From assembly GCA_035079385.1 (NCBI GenBank), contig JAVHKY010000026.1:1426001-1490000 (forward strand): a stretch of DNA of 64,000 bases. Direction: 5' to 3'. The notes below the pieces were generated by a model, which had not been told where the DNA came from, made no database searches, and saw only the letters and a list, made by a program, of their open reading frames with translations. Source of the stretch: Aspidiotus rigidus. Its lineage: Eukaryota; Arthropoda; Insecta; Hemiptera; Diaspididae. This document shows, piece by piece, positions 43,201-54,880 of the stretch. Positions within the stretch are counted from its first letter, which is position 1. Every line of letters starts with the position of its first letter. Both the position numbers and the translations under genes were made by a program.

Positions 43201-46200
43201 ATCCGAAAAAGTTTCCAAACCATCGATATCCAAAAAACGGGTTTCCTCGGCTTCATGTATAAGATTCTCACGGGCTCTATCAAATTCTTATATCTTCTGA
43301 TCAAAAATTTTAAAATTTCAATTCCCGCAACTTCACCTCTGAGTTAATCAGTCAAGTTCAGGAAATTTGTACGCTATGACTTCACTGACAACTTTGAACC
43401 TTTCTTATATTTTAATCATCATATTCAACTTTCATCCACCTAAAAATCAAATTCATGCTGTCACTGGGTACCTGGCCACAAAAACATCTTACCCTGTTTC
43501 CTGCCTACAAGCACAGACCTCTGCGAGTTCGTCAACAAACGCACCACCTAAAGCTGGTTTCCATCATTGGTCAAACCTTAAATCTCACTCAGATACAAAA
43601 GTCTTCCATTCCCTGAGACTCTTCAAATCAGAAGGGCCATACGAGATCCTCGCACACTCGTCTGATCGTCGCAAAGATATTTTTTTCCCCGGAAGCATCA
43701 ACGATTTCGAACGATCCCTCGCTGATAGAAACATCGACAGGCGGGGTTTCTCCGACTCTATTATCGCCACTTAGATTCAGGACGAACCTATGATATTTCA
43801 TCTCTTCACGTAATTATTTTAACTATATTCGTCAATGATAGAAAAAATCATTACTCAGAAAGTTGTTCTTCGATCCATGAAGTTCCTCAACGACAGGTAC
43901 GGAGACATATCCAGGCTTGTCCGGAGAATCTAAGATAAGAAGAAAAAAAAAAGGGGGTAAATTACTATTTTTACAGATCAAAACCAATCTGAAGTCGGAA
44001 TTAATTGGAGAATCACATAATTTCGGAAAATAGATTCTCCTTCTTCGTAACCTTCACGAGAGTAATTTTCAATACAATTTTTCAAATTTTATCACACTTC
44101 CCACAACTTCAACAGAGAAATCACAAACAATGAAAATTTACCTAATTGATGGACTGCTGATTGCAAATGGCTCGATTCAACTGGTGAAGTTCGGTTAGTG
44201 CTATTCGTAAATATGGCTGTAGCGTTCATCGAAGTATCATTCGCAAAACTTTCCAAATCGATTTCCTCAACATCCATGGGTCGTATTTCAAGGGTTTCAT
44301 CTGGAACGACTGCAGAAACGTTTCTTTCGTCCGTTTTATTCACGAATTCCGACCCTTTCACTTTCAGAGATGAGCCGGAAATCATGTTTTGGTCTACTCG
44401 AGTCAAGATTAATTTTGGGAAGTCTAAAAGAGAAATATAATTACGCACAATAGTACACTATCTAGCATCATTCAAGATAATAATGGTAAACTTTGAAGCG
44501 CGGTAATTTTTTGGAACCAACTGGAAGATCTAATTTTACCTGAGTCAGTATTTCTCGTCTCTTGATCAGGAAACACAACTTCAAAAGTTCCGTCTTCTTT
44601 TTCGCAGCTTGAATCTTCCAGATTTATCGACTCGTCTTCAGAGGCGATTCCAGAAACAAAATTATATTCGTTGATGATTGCTGATTCATTAGATTCAGTA
44701 GAAGAAGAACCATTGAAAGTTGAACACGTCGAAGAGATGTTGACAAAATCGTCCATTTGGGCTTCTTCATGTTCCGAGACTTCCGGACCTATATCATCGG
44801 AGTTTGCTCCGTCGACGTTCGACGTGACCTCAAGATCTCTTCTAGTTAGTCCAAGAATTTCACCTTGTTCAGTGGAGGATGAAAAATTTGTAGTCTGAAT
44901 TGGGGCAAGATGCTCATCGAAAGTAGCCTCTAATATCGTAGAACAATCGGAAGGAATTTGATTTTCAAGATTTTCCTCCACGGATAGATAGGACTTGACA
45001 CTTTCGAAGTCATCAGAAAAATCGTCATCAGACATTGAGGGCACGACGGTATCATTTGCGTGATCTAGAGGTGAAGAAACGTTCGAACTCATGTGCGATA
45101 GAGAAGAAAGTGGACTCGCACAACTATTATTCAGTGACGCGTTTTCGAGTTTTAGCAGTTGAGTTTTGAGAATGAGTGGTGTAGGAATAGTATGATTGAA
45201 ATCGAAAACATCTTCTTCGGTTTCGATATTCGTAGAGTCCAAGCTAAAGAAGTCTTCTGCGTCTGAGTCCATAACAGAAATGTCATCACGTTCAACCGTT
45301 TCTGATCTCCATGAATACGTTTCATAATGAGTACTAGTGGACGGATTTTGTAGGGTAACATCGTCATTTTTGAAATCGATGTTTTGAGCTTCGGCCAAAG
45401 GTACTCCCACCGATTCCGGAGTCAAATTGAGTCCGTGTTCATCGCGACTATGTTCATCTTCGGATGTTGTACTTCGATCGATTATTTGATCGGAGGATGC
45501 AAAAGTAACTTGTTTCTTGCTTATGGTATCCATAGGAGCGACAATAGAGGATTTTCTTCTTGGACGAATTTTCTGAGTTTTCCTTTCAGCGCTCTTTTCC
45601 GTTTTTCCGGATGTTTCGGCTCGGATTCTCTTCGCCGGCATTTCGAAAGCATCTTCAATAGAATCCGAAATTCCAAACTTGAATTCGGCTTCGGGATCCC
45701 ATAAGTTGGTATCATTCATTAGTGAGAAAGCGGTCGATTCTCCGACACCTAAATCATAATATAAAATTGAATGTAAGTTATGTTCATTTATGTGATTTTG
45801 TTAATAGATTTTCAATGACGTTTCAAGAAAAAAAATTTTAATATATACTATCGTGAGATTCCACTTTTATTCAGTTTTGATCATAAGAGTACAAGAGAGA
45901 ATAGGAAAAAAAAAAACTTACCGGTACTTTCATCTTTGAATACAGAGCATAATTCTTGAACATTTGTTTCTGCCGTCGATCTATTTCCATCTTTGTTCGT
46001 CTCTGGAAAGAATAAAGAGCATTGTTACTATTCTTTGCGAGCCATTAGAAAAAAAAATTCGAAGACAGGGAAAAATTCTTACGTAATGAGATCTCGATTG
46101 TCGATTTTTCGTTAGTGGAATCCGTTTTTTCATCGTTAAACGCATCATCCATAAATGCCATCAGGGATCTTCCTTTCCTCGTTTTACCCTCATCTTCTTT

Positions 46201-46989
46201 TGGTTTGTATAGTTTTTTATCGCTTTGCATGAGTATATCACGTTTCTTTTCGAAATCCGTTTCTTCCGAATCCAAGCCCCTTACGGGAACGGTTTTCGTT
46301 TTGTAGGGCGTAGCGATTTTCAATAGAAGCTGGCCAGCTGTTTTTTCACACGTGACACATTGAGTCGTTGACTCGGTAGTTTCTGCGGTCGGAAAAAAGT
46401 CACGACAGGAATAAGGTGAACATCGGTTTGAAGATGCCACGCTAAAATAATTGTCAAATGGATTCTTCAGAGCGTCGAATTCTCCATTGGGGTTAGAAAA
46501 GAATGCATCGATTTCCGATTTTAAATCGTTAGCGACATTTGAAACGCTTTCAAAAATATCACATTCAGCACCTGAAATTAACAAGCATGTCTAGATTGTT
46601 TGCTAGTGAACTCAAGAACGATCGATAAATCGTTCCACATACCTATATTTTCAACAGTTGAAAGTAAGGGACTAAAGACGTTGCCGAGGCTATCGGATTG
46701 CACGCTTTCCGTTTGTGGATTGACATTTTCGATCGACTGAAGGGGCGATATCAGAAAATTGTGTTTCTTGCTCTTCGATTCTTCAACAATACGACCAATA
46801 CTGAGAACTTGAAATTGCTTACTAAGGCTTCGGACCGGACTGCCATCGTTGGGTGGATTGTTGTTAGATTTATCATCCGGTGCGAGATCTATAAGGATTA
46901 ATACGCAATAGAAGAGGTCATCGTACATATTATTAAGTAACAGAGAAATAAAACTTTTTCGTACTCGGCAAAATATTTTCATCACTCAT
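34219..46989 (-). CDS. Large acidic, repeat-bearing coiled-coil protein (KNL1-like or TACC-like scaffold candidate)
   Basis: Nineteen minus-strand exons: 46965-46989, 46643-46888, 46083-46571, 45922-46002, 44540-45748, 44142-44423, 43855-43929, 42408-42614, 42026-42331, 41633-41932, 41288-41560, 40897-41178, 40540-40776, 39891-40145, 39652-39807, 35594-38754, 35432-35520, 34621-34791, 34219-34426. They sum to 8052 nt, 2683 residues, with no internal stop. Exons 2-15 are all phase 1/phase 1. Parts in order: a Ser/Asp/Glu-rich N-terminal half; a RRKSSI...KQVTF segment (residues 344-363) like the paired PP1-docking motifs of KNL1; degenerate MNxT...QISP motifs, about one per exon; thirteen 60-residue repeats; a C-terminal coiled coil (heptads of ELKSSKEKC). 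The RWD domain of KNL1 is not seen, and the TACC coil is only loosely matched, so no family is assigned. An alternative donor at exon 14 (GTACTT further downstream) would also keep the phase. Confidence 0.82.
36440..38754 (-). repeat. 180 bp (60-residue) coding tandem array, alternating A and B units
   Basis: Within the 3161 nt exon, units starting NENIWDGEPHVVEIPG recur every 180 bp (one is 171 bp). Thirteen units can be read, the third of them heavily diverged, followed by two more degenerate ones to about 36060. Two types alternate: A with VWSGVCRAFGPKKA and B with AWKGISRSFSPKKA. The order is A B (B-like) A B A B A A B A B A, which implies that a 360 bp dimer was amplified. Every unit has a D(I/M)E/D segment after the KKA. 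The unit length is a multiple of three, so the plus strand is also open over several units (for example 37106-37597); those antisense frames are by-products. Confidence 0.9.
42615..43854 (-). other. Long intron of the large gene
   Basis: The exon ending at 43855 and the one starting at 42614 join in the same phase, so this 1240 bp is read as intron. It contains a C11 run and a 135-codon plus-strand frame (43367-43774). On the minus strand, 43585-43760 also has an open, protein-like frame (VDVSISEGSFEIVDASGEKN) ending at a GTATGG donor, but no acceptor in the right phase has a pyrimidine tract. It could be an alternative or decayed exon. Confidence 0.5.
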
Positions 46990-48290
46990 TTTTCCGCCGT
47001 TCAATCACGAGATTCTGAAACAAATGAAAAACACGCGAACAATGACTCAACTGATAATGCATATTTCAATCAAGAAAATTCTTGCCCATTGAGATGCACC
47101 AACGAGGATCTACTACCTCCTTGTCAAAGATACCTATAATTTGATTGTGACGAGTTGAAACAAGAAAATATTGTTTACCAAGTTAGGGTCTATCGAGTTA
47201 CTCCTAATCAAACGATTACGAACGAGAAAAATTTAGTAATTTTAACAATAATACGAACAGAGACAAGATAGAAAAATACGAAACACAATTCACGTTTAAT
47301 TTTACGGAAAATGGGAAAAGGCTATTAAAATGTCGTATAGAATGATAATTACCTCAACATAGATTCACAAAATTCAATACTATCTTGATCTTCAAAATAC
47401 TGACGTACCAACAAGTTGACTGGAAATACGAGATTTATTGGAATATCATGAAAGACTCAAGATAAGCACAAATAGATTATTTTTAAAGGATGGAAACACA
47501 CAAATTAAAATTAAAACAAGAACATAAATTAGCCAACAATATTCGGACTCAATAAGTTCAATTCCAAACACCACGTTACTGAATGCAAGTCGCATGAAAT
47601 CATTGAATTGAAATGGAATGCAATGCAACGAAGAGGACGATAAGCATGAGAATTGAATAGTCTTCGTGAGCCGTTGAAAAAAGTGAAGTTTGAATCAGGT
47701 TTTCTACTGGACAAGATTTTTTTTGGCTTTCAATGGCCTTCCCAACAACTCAGTTGATATCAAATTTATCAACCAATCAAAATTGTACCAAACGTTATAG
47801 TAAATGCCAGCCAAGCGACAAGCTAACAGTTTGGAGAAAAAGATCTCTTGTAGTCGAACGATGGACCTTATTCTATGGACCGTTGGATCGTCGATTGGTC
47901 GGCTTTTACAGAATTCGACTCGATTCGGTTGATTCTCATTCTCAGGTTCAGGACCAACCAATCACAGAACTTTTCGAACGTCTTGTGATGACGTGTCTCT
48001 TGTCAGAGTTTTTATCAGTCGTATCATAATCTCTAAGAAAAAACAATAATAAACTGAAATAAAAATTGAGAGTCGAGCAAAGAAATTTCATATTCCATTT
48101 TTATCCTACGTGTTCGAATTCATTTTATAAATTATATGGTTTGTCATCGATTCCCTTGAACGGGATTCGAATTCGGGTGTCGTATTTGTTAAATTTGTGT
48201 AGTATTATCCCCTTTACATTAGTCGTCGTCTTTTCGTAGAATGTAGATAAGAGTCCGAATAAAAAATTCAAACGATCTTTGATTTGAGCA
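46990..48290. promoter_or_regulatory. Divergent promoter region, large gene / GM130
   Basis: 1.3 kb between two divergent start codons. It carries CCAAT at 47773-47777 and 47958-47962, and an inverted copy (ATTGG) at 47894-47898, all within 190 bp. Such a cluster suggests an NF-Y-type bidirectional promoter centred near 47.9 kb; this is inference. The open frames at 47704-48029 on both strands resemble nothing known and are not called as genes. Confidence 0.4.
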
Positions 48291-51200
48291 ATGGGTGACG
48301 TAAGTAAAGCCGAAAAACTAGCCGCTGCTAGAAGAAAAGTATGTATCGACCTGACGAACAACTTACATTCAACTTTAGTATGTACCTTGATCGACATATT
48401 GTGATAATATTTTTAGTTGAAAGAGTTTCAAAACCAACAAAAAAATAAAGAAAATCATTGTAGCTCCGTGACAACGCCGACACCACCGATTATTCAAGTA
48501 CCGCAGCTTCAGGAAGAGTTACTGTCGCATAAACAAGTAATATTATGCAGTTTTGAACTTGAGATTTGGTGCTTCGAATTGCTAGTATTCAAACAGTTTC
48601 TCATGTTTTCAGGAAGTTCCCATCTTACCTCCTGAGAATGAAGCGTCATCTTCATACATTAAGCAGCAAGTTCCATCTATTGCTAATTACTTTCAATCTT
48701 CAAATAAGAATGAAATTTTCTTCGATACTGTTCACAAACCTGTAAATGGCAGCAGCACAAACAATTTCCCTACAGTTTCTTCTTCTACGCAGCACTATGT
48801 CCCTGATAATTCGAACGCGTATACCAATTCTTCGCTCTCATCAGCACAAACAGAGATACCACCCGCGTCTTCCCTCTTTCCCTCAAATTCCGATAGTAGT
48901 TTTTTTACCAATAGCTTTACTCCCAACAGTCTTCACACTAATGTCACCGAGGTGAATACAAATAATCATGTACGTACGCGGATTGCATCATCTAGAAATT
49001 ATGTCGTGCAATTGTATCGAAATATTTGAAGACTGTTTGTTTATAATTGTTTTAGACGACGAATAATGGGAATGCGGATGAATTGATGGCGTTGAAATTC
49101 GAGTTGCAACGAGCGAATTCTAAGGTCAAGATGCAGACGGACGCGTTGGATATAATTACGACGGAAAGAGAGGATTTGCAAATAAAATTAACCAAAGCAT
49201 TACAGGAAATCGATTCTTATGAAAGTAATTATCTGGGAAAGTGATAGTATATTAAGTATCTACCTAAAAGTTGTGAAAAGAGGATTTTGCTTACGAGAGC
49301 GAAATTTTACGATACAAATAGCAAATTTCTTTCTTCATATTCTCAATTTATTAGATATTCTACTGTACAAAAGGGATGTAAAGTTTGACTAAGGGAATGT
49401 AGAGCGTACTATTATTGGTACCTAATTAATAACCTACACAGGAGTAAGTTTCCATCCCCGATTATGTCAGCGATTGAGAACTTTTCGCTAGTACGTTAAA
49501 TAACAAGAAGTTCGAGAAAAGAATTGAAACTTCGTATTATAAAATATTATCAAACAAAAATTATTTCGTCTTCCGGTTCATCTAATCGACTACATTTCCG
49601 TTCTAATTCCGTTTACAGGAAACGTTCGTTCGTTAAATATTCAGCTAGAAGAAAATTTTAACCATCAAAAACAATTGATGGCTACCTTGGACGAGCTAAA
49701 ACATTTCAAAGAAAATGCGTCCGCCAAAGAGCTTTCTGTTGAGTACGTGAGATTTAGCCTTATACCTCTGAAATTCATCAGTCAGAAATAATAAATAAAC
49801 TTTTTCTTCTTTTTCATAAACAGATCAAATTTAAATGATTTGAAAGAAAAAAATGACGAGCTTTACCAAAGTTTGAAAATCGAGCAGGAGAAAAATAAAA
49901 CGCTTCAAAGTCAGCTAGAAGAGACTCAATCTAATTACAGTGTGCTGAATTTAAAATTCCAGCAGGTAATCGTTGTTCTCCTGAAGGAATTATTCTATTC
50001 GTAGTCGAGATTTTCGCTTAACTGGAGAGTTTCTAATTTCAGTTGGGTATTGAGACGAACAACGACAGTACCAAAGACTATAAGTCGGTGCACGACGAAT
50101 GTGAACTATGGAAATCCAAATACGAAGAGCTCGAAAGTCGATTAAAAGCTATGATGTACGATAAGGAACGTACGGAAGAGGAATATCGTCAGTATATCGT
50201 TAATTTGAAGGAACAATTGGAGAATACGAATGTGGAGGTAGAAAAATATTCCATTCGAAAATTTCTAAAGATGGAGCTTTCTGTGTTGCATTTAAACCTT
50301 GAGCTTTCTAAACGCAGTTACGTCGAATCTCGGACGAAAATCAAACGTTGGCCAACAAAATATCGTTTCAAACGGAGCACATCAGCGGTTTAGAACGGCA
50401 GTTGCAAAAAACATCCGGTGGTACAGATAATGAAGTCCTTATTACGGAACTGCGGGATGAGATCGAGAAATTCAGACAAAAATCAGAATCAGATGAAGAA
50501 ATTAAAATTCAGTTAGCCTCGCGAGTAAGTCACTTTTTTACCATACACTTCTCAGTACTTCAGTAGTCAGTATCTTAGGATCATGTACGATCAGATGGCA
50601 GACTACGAAGAGTCCCAGCAAAAAATTCAAGCGCTCGAACGAGAAATTGACAATCTAAAGGCTGATATGACGAATGCCCAAGAATTGCAGATGGCTGTGG
50701 AAAGTAATAAGGTGGCTGCATCTCAAGCTATCGCTCAAAATACCAAGTTAAAAAATGAATTCGAGCAACTCCATCAAATGGTGCAAATTCTCGTGAGTAT
50801 AGGTATACTAATTTTTAACCCAACTCTGTTTAAAACTTTCAATCGAGTTTATCTGATGTTTCTAGAATGAAGAGAAAATAATGTTATCCCAGATGTTGGA
50901 AGAAGAGAAAGTGAAAAATGCTAAATTGACAGCTCTCTCTCAAAATGACAACAAAACTAATGATCATGAAATAAAAGTGAGTACGCGATTATTTTGTTCT
51001 TGCATATGGAGATCTCATATTTGTTATTTGATTTTAATTTGTAATTCTACTTCTTACAGATGAATGATGCGGCGATCAATACCGATGCCGGAGGAGAAGG
51101 GGGAGAGAATGGTATCTACGGCAAAGGTAGGATACTCTTCACCTTATTCCAATTTTTAATGAGATATAGTCTCGTGAAATACCCAGTCATACTAATCTAC

Positions 51201-52721
51201 TACTATTCGTTTATTCTCGTTATAGCGAATGTAGAAGCGATGCTTCTATTGCAAGAAAAATTCAAAAGTGTTCTCGATAAAATGGCTGACCTTACTGATG
51301 AAAAACAACAGTTAGAACATCTTGTCACGCAACTACAATGTGAAACGGAAACAATCGGTGAGTTTTCTTCCAATGGCCAATCACGTAGATAGAAAAATTG
51401 TCAGAAAGGTGGAGGAAAGGATTGAATGATAATATTGTGATTTTTATGAGAAAGGAAAATATTTTTTATTCGAGAAGGGTGGGCATAGGCTATGTACGTG
51501 ACCTGGCATGTCAGTTATCGTAGTTTATGACGTGTGTTTTTGTAAGTGTCATGATAGAATGTCAATTCACACACGCCTACAAAAAACAATGACCTTATTT
51601 TGTCGTGATAGTCTCGTGTCATGTCGTATGGTATTAAAATTGAAAAAATATTGCAATATTTACTAATTCAATTGGTGATAATTTATGTGACGAGATAAAG
51701 ATTCAATTCCTCTGACTCTATCTCCCCTCTCTGCTATTTTCCTAGTCTATAAATTTCTTGTGTAAAGATCTATTTGAACGTAGAGATAGCGTGATATAGT
51801 CGTTTGTGTAACGTTTTGTGCACAATTGGTCGTCGGATCTGACGAAAGACATCATTTTTCCAAAATCATTGTATCATTCGAGAAGCAATTTTTTTCATAC
51901 AACTTGTTGAAGGGGTATGGGGTACTGTTTTGTAATACTGCAATTTTTCTTCTCTTAGATCCCTGAAATGAAATTCCATCTAAGATTAGGATAAAGTTGT
52001 TGATCCTAAAAGCTTATGAAAAACTACACTTCTCATCATGTTATGAATTTCGCCATTTTTTTTTTTTTTCTTTTTGTAGAAGAGTACGTCGCTTTGTATC
52101 AAAAACAACGATCTGCTCTTCAGCAGCGAGCTCGTGAAACAGACCTCAAGATGGAGCGTGTGATTGAAGAAAAGAAGCGTTTATTGAATATTCTAGGTTC
52201 AATATTAACCACTGAAGAATTTGACTGCGCTTTTGTCAAGCAATTAGGTAAGACGTAGAACTTTTTTGTCTCTTTGGACTGGTTGGTCATCATTTCGAAC
52301 TATTCTTACTCATTTGGATGATTGAAGACGGAGTTGATGGAGATACTTAAATTTTTTTATGAGTAGGGAATCGAAATTGTACTCGTGTACGTTATTTCTC
52401 TACTGAACAACAAAATCGATGCAGTTCTAGATTTTCGATCATTCTAATGTTATGAGGGGAACCTGCTCGATACTATTTGTATTTGCTGAACAGAAAGTCT
52501 GGATCGAGTCTATTGAAGGTGTCTAAAATTATTTATTCTGTTATTTATTACTTTCAGTCGAAAATAATCTCTCCGTTGAGCTTACTGATGAATTAGCGAA
52601 CAGAAGTATCGATACAATTGGTTACCATTACGAACACACTCAGCGTCCATTTTCGTCGACAAACGAGAGTGCCCACCATCCATCCTGCCCTTGTTGTTCT
52701 GGCCAATTAATTACCGTATGA
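48291..52721 (+). CDS. GOLGA2: Golgin subfamily A member 2 (GM130)
   Basis: Fourteen exons: 48291-48338, 48417-48536, 48613-48969, 49056-49224, 49619-49742, 49824-49965, 50043-50237, 50318-50524, 50571-50792, 50866-50976, 51060-51126, 51226-51357, 52080-52247, 52558-52721; 2226 nt, 741 residues. GM130 is a cis-Golgi coiled-coil tether that binds p115 with its basic N terminus and GRASP65 with its C terminus. The N terminus MGDVSKAEKLAAARRKLKEF matches the basic KLAAAKKKLREYQ start of vertebrate GM130. A low-complexity Ser/Asn linker (residues about 60-170) precedes long coiled coil. The conserved end is DLTDEKQQLEHLVTQLQCET, then EEYVALYQKQRSALQQRARE, then a C-terminal SGQLITV that suits the GRASP PDZ ligand (human ends in KITVI). 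Exon 9 must start after GTCAG at 50570; the nearer CTTAG breaks the frame. The protein is shorter than human (about 1000 residues) because the coil is shorter. Confidence 0.92.
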
Positions 52722-53481
52722 TGTATCTTTTTTTTTTTTTAATAAGTAATTTTTATTCCATCGTTATTTATTGTGATCCGTTTCATGTACATTTACCATA
52801 ATATAGAATGCGTCATTTATTTTCCGATTTGTATTTTATTTTGAAGAAATATAAAGTATAAATTCAACATTTTTACTATTCGGTAGTTTTCCGAATATTC
52901 TAAACCTTGTTCGAAACCCTTCATAATTTCATCGAATCGAAAATTATTCGAATCTTCAAAAATAAATTCTTGAGCGATTTCTAAATAAAATAATTACGCG
53001 TAATATCGAAAAAATTTGATTCTAACAGGAAAATTTTTCGGGCCGTCTTTCTGGAAAATTGTGGTTTACAAGAGGGTAATGATCTACAAATTCTTTAGGA
53101 ACTTGAAAAAGTTGGAAGAAATGGCGGCAAAGAAATTGCAAAAATTTCAACGTTCAAGATAATATTAAAATGATAGTAAAGGAAAGTTGAAAAAGAATTC
53201 GTTCGACTTGAATTTCAGCAAGAGAAGTGAGCAGTTAATTTAATTTTTTTTTCTTGTTTGTTTGTTTTTTTTTTTTTTGTAAATCTATTGCTATCTGGGA
53301 ACTTGACTTTCCAATCGACCTTTATATTACTGTAACTAAATAGTCCAGTAATATGAGACTTTCTTTTTGACGAGCTATTCAACTAGACAGGGGTTATTTA
53401 ATTAGCTCCGGAAAAAGAATTGAAGTCGAATGGATTTGTAATAGTATGTAGTTTGGAGGAAGTTTAGAATGTTAGAAATGG
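52722..53481. other. GM130 3' flank and LINE remnant edge
   Basis: The first few hundred bases include T-rich and A-rich sequence fitting the GM130 3' UTR, but no AATAAA was found. From about 53400 the minus strand (NILNFLQTTYYYKSI) looks like the last residues of the LINE seen at 54.5-54.9 kb. GTTAGAAATGG at 53471-53481 is the left target-site duplication of the Mutator-like element. Confidence 0.45.
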
Positions 53482-54534
53482 GAAGTATTATTTTGCACGG
53501 CAAAAAAAGTAGGTTTGCACGGTAAGAAAAGGTAGGAAAAGCAAGGCAAAATGTGAGGAAATCACAATATTTTTTACAAAAATAGATGGCGAAAGTAACA
53601 CTTTAAATAAAAAGGTATGCACGGGAAAGAAGAAATTGAGATGGCAATTTTTATTACAAAAACGAACGGTAATGTAGTGAGACAGACCATTGTGAACTTT
53701 TTCAGCTTGTTCTGTGAAGTTGCATTCATTTTGTTCTATAAACTCATTTGAGAGAATCATTCAACTGAACTACTTCTGTAATCAATAGTGTGTGTTTACA
53801 ATTTGCACTCTGATAACAGCTAACGTGATAGCACCCTTAGATGAACACCTAAATGTGCATTGGATGTATAATTAACTTTCGTCAGTAAATTGGTGTTTAA
53901 TCCTGTGTTATTTTATTTCAACAATGGATGACTTCACATATATTGCCGATTACAACAGTGATTTGACTGACGATGATGAAATTGATGAACCACCTCCAAA
54001 ACAAAGATGAGGGCCTAATCGCACTTGGTTACTGCATGAAGAGTTTGAATCGAAAGAGAAAGCTGAAGAATCTATCGATGGTATTTGGAAGAAATGTTCA
54101 AGTTCAGATTCAAGCGATGGTTATAAAGTTGAATACAGATGCCAGCAGGCTTGTACTTGTTATATCACTGTGATAGTATGAAAGTAACCTGTTTCTGTAC
54201 CACTGCTGGACACGCAAACCATCAAGAGGTAGACCTAGTAAGGCTAAGCGAGCATTGATCATTCAATAAAATTCATTTCTACAAATAATATTTCGAATTT
54301 TTCAATTCAATTTTTCAAATTTCATTTTTAATAATTTTTTTGTATTTTTTTTATCATTTAATTGTATTTTTACCGTGCTTCACAAAGTTTTTATTGTTCA
54401 TTGAATTTTTTACCGTGCATTATATTTTTTGCCGTGAATCTTTTTTTATACTGTGCAATAATTTTTTCTACTGTTAACGGCGCAATTTTTATTGGTATTT
54501 CCTTACTTTTTGCCGTGCAATTAAATGCATCCCG
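53482..54534 (+). mobile_element. Mutator-like (MULE) element, defective, 11 bp TSD
   Basis: The element is flanked by exact 11 bp copies of GTTAGAAATGG (53471-53481 and 54535-54545); 8-11 bp duplications are typical of Mutator. The ends share TTGCACGGCAAAAA...AGTA in inverted orientation (left about 53493, right about 54520), and more CACGG words fill both sub-terminal regions. The inside encodes a broken N-terminal piece of a MULE-type transposase. At 1053 bp it lacks the catalytic domain, so it cannot move on its own. Confidence 0.7.
53924..54240 (+). pseudogene. MULE transposase N-terminal fragment with stop and frameshift
   Basis: From ATG 53924 the frame gives MDDFTYIADYNSDLTDDDEI, then a stop (TGA) just after PPPKQR, then GPNRTWLLHEEF and GYKVEYRCQQ. 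After about 54145 the frame must shift to read LYLLYHCDSMKVTCFCTTAG and HANHQE. The YKV-YRC...LLYH...KVT...H-NH pattern is the zinc-binding FLYWCH/MULE-associated N-terminal domain common in insect and hemipteran MULE proteins. It has one nonsense and one frameshift break and no catalytic DDE part. Confidence 0.65.
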
Positions 54535-54545
54535 TTAGAAATGGA

Positions 54546-54880
54546 TTCAGAGTTGTTGGAGAGGGCAGAACAGGCTTGAGATGGGACAGAAAATGATTTT
54601 ATGAGGTTCAGGGGGTAAAGACGGGAAGAAATATGGGAGACAGATAATTCCTCAGCAAGGCAGTATTGAAAGGAGGGTGGAGCGAAGAGCCCAAGGGGAA
54701 GAAAGGAATGGATTAAGCGGGTATTCCCAACATTTAGTCGTGCTTTCTCTATTTCTTCATGGTGTGAGGAACGAATTGAACAGGACCAGGGGATCGAGGA
54801 TTCTTCAATTAGACGAAGTTTGGTGGAGAAGACCAGAGGTTTCCCATATCTGTACAACGTAGAATTGTACGCACCTCAGG
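54546..54880 (-). pseudogene. 3' end of a LINE ORF2 (post-RT zinc-binding tail)
   Basis: The minus strand has ARLNVGNTRLIHSFLPLGLF followed by APPSFQYCLAEELSVSHI. This is the pattern RxRIGHTRLTHSxLLxxxxPPxCxxCxxxLTVxHIL found at the C terminus of Jockey/I/R1-clade ORF2 proteins. It is open for over 100 codons but has lost at least one conserved Cys. The continuation lies on the other side of the MULE element (about 53400-53470), so the MULE landed inside this LINE. Confidence 0.6.

Noticed and set aside
54677..54862. Plus-strand frame opposite the LINE tail
   Set aside because: The minus strand carries the recognisable LINE C-terminal pattern; this is its shadow.
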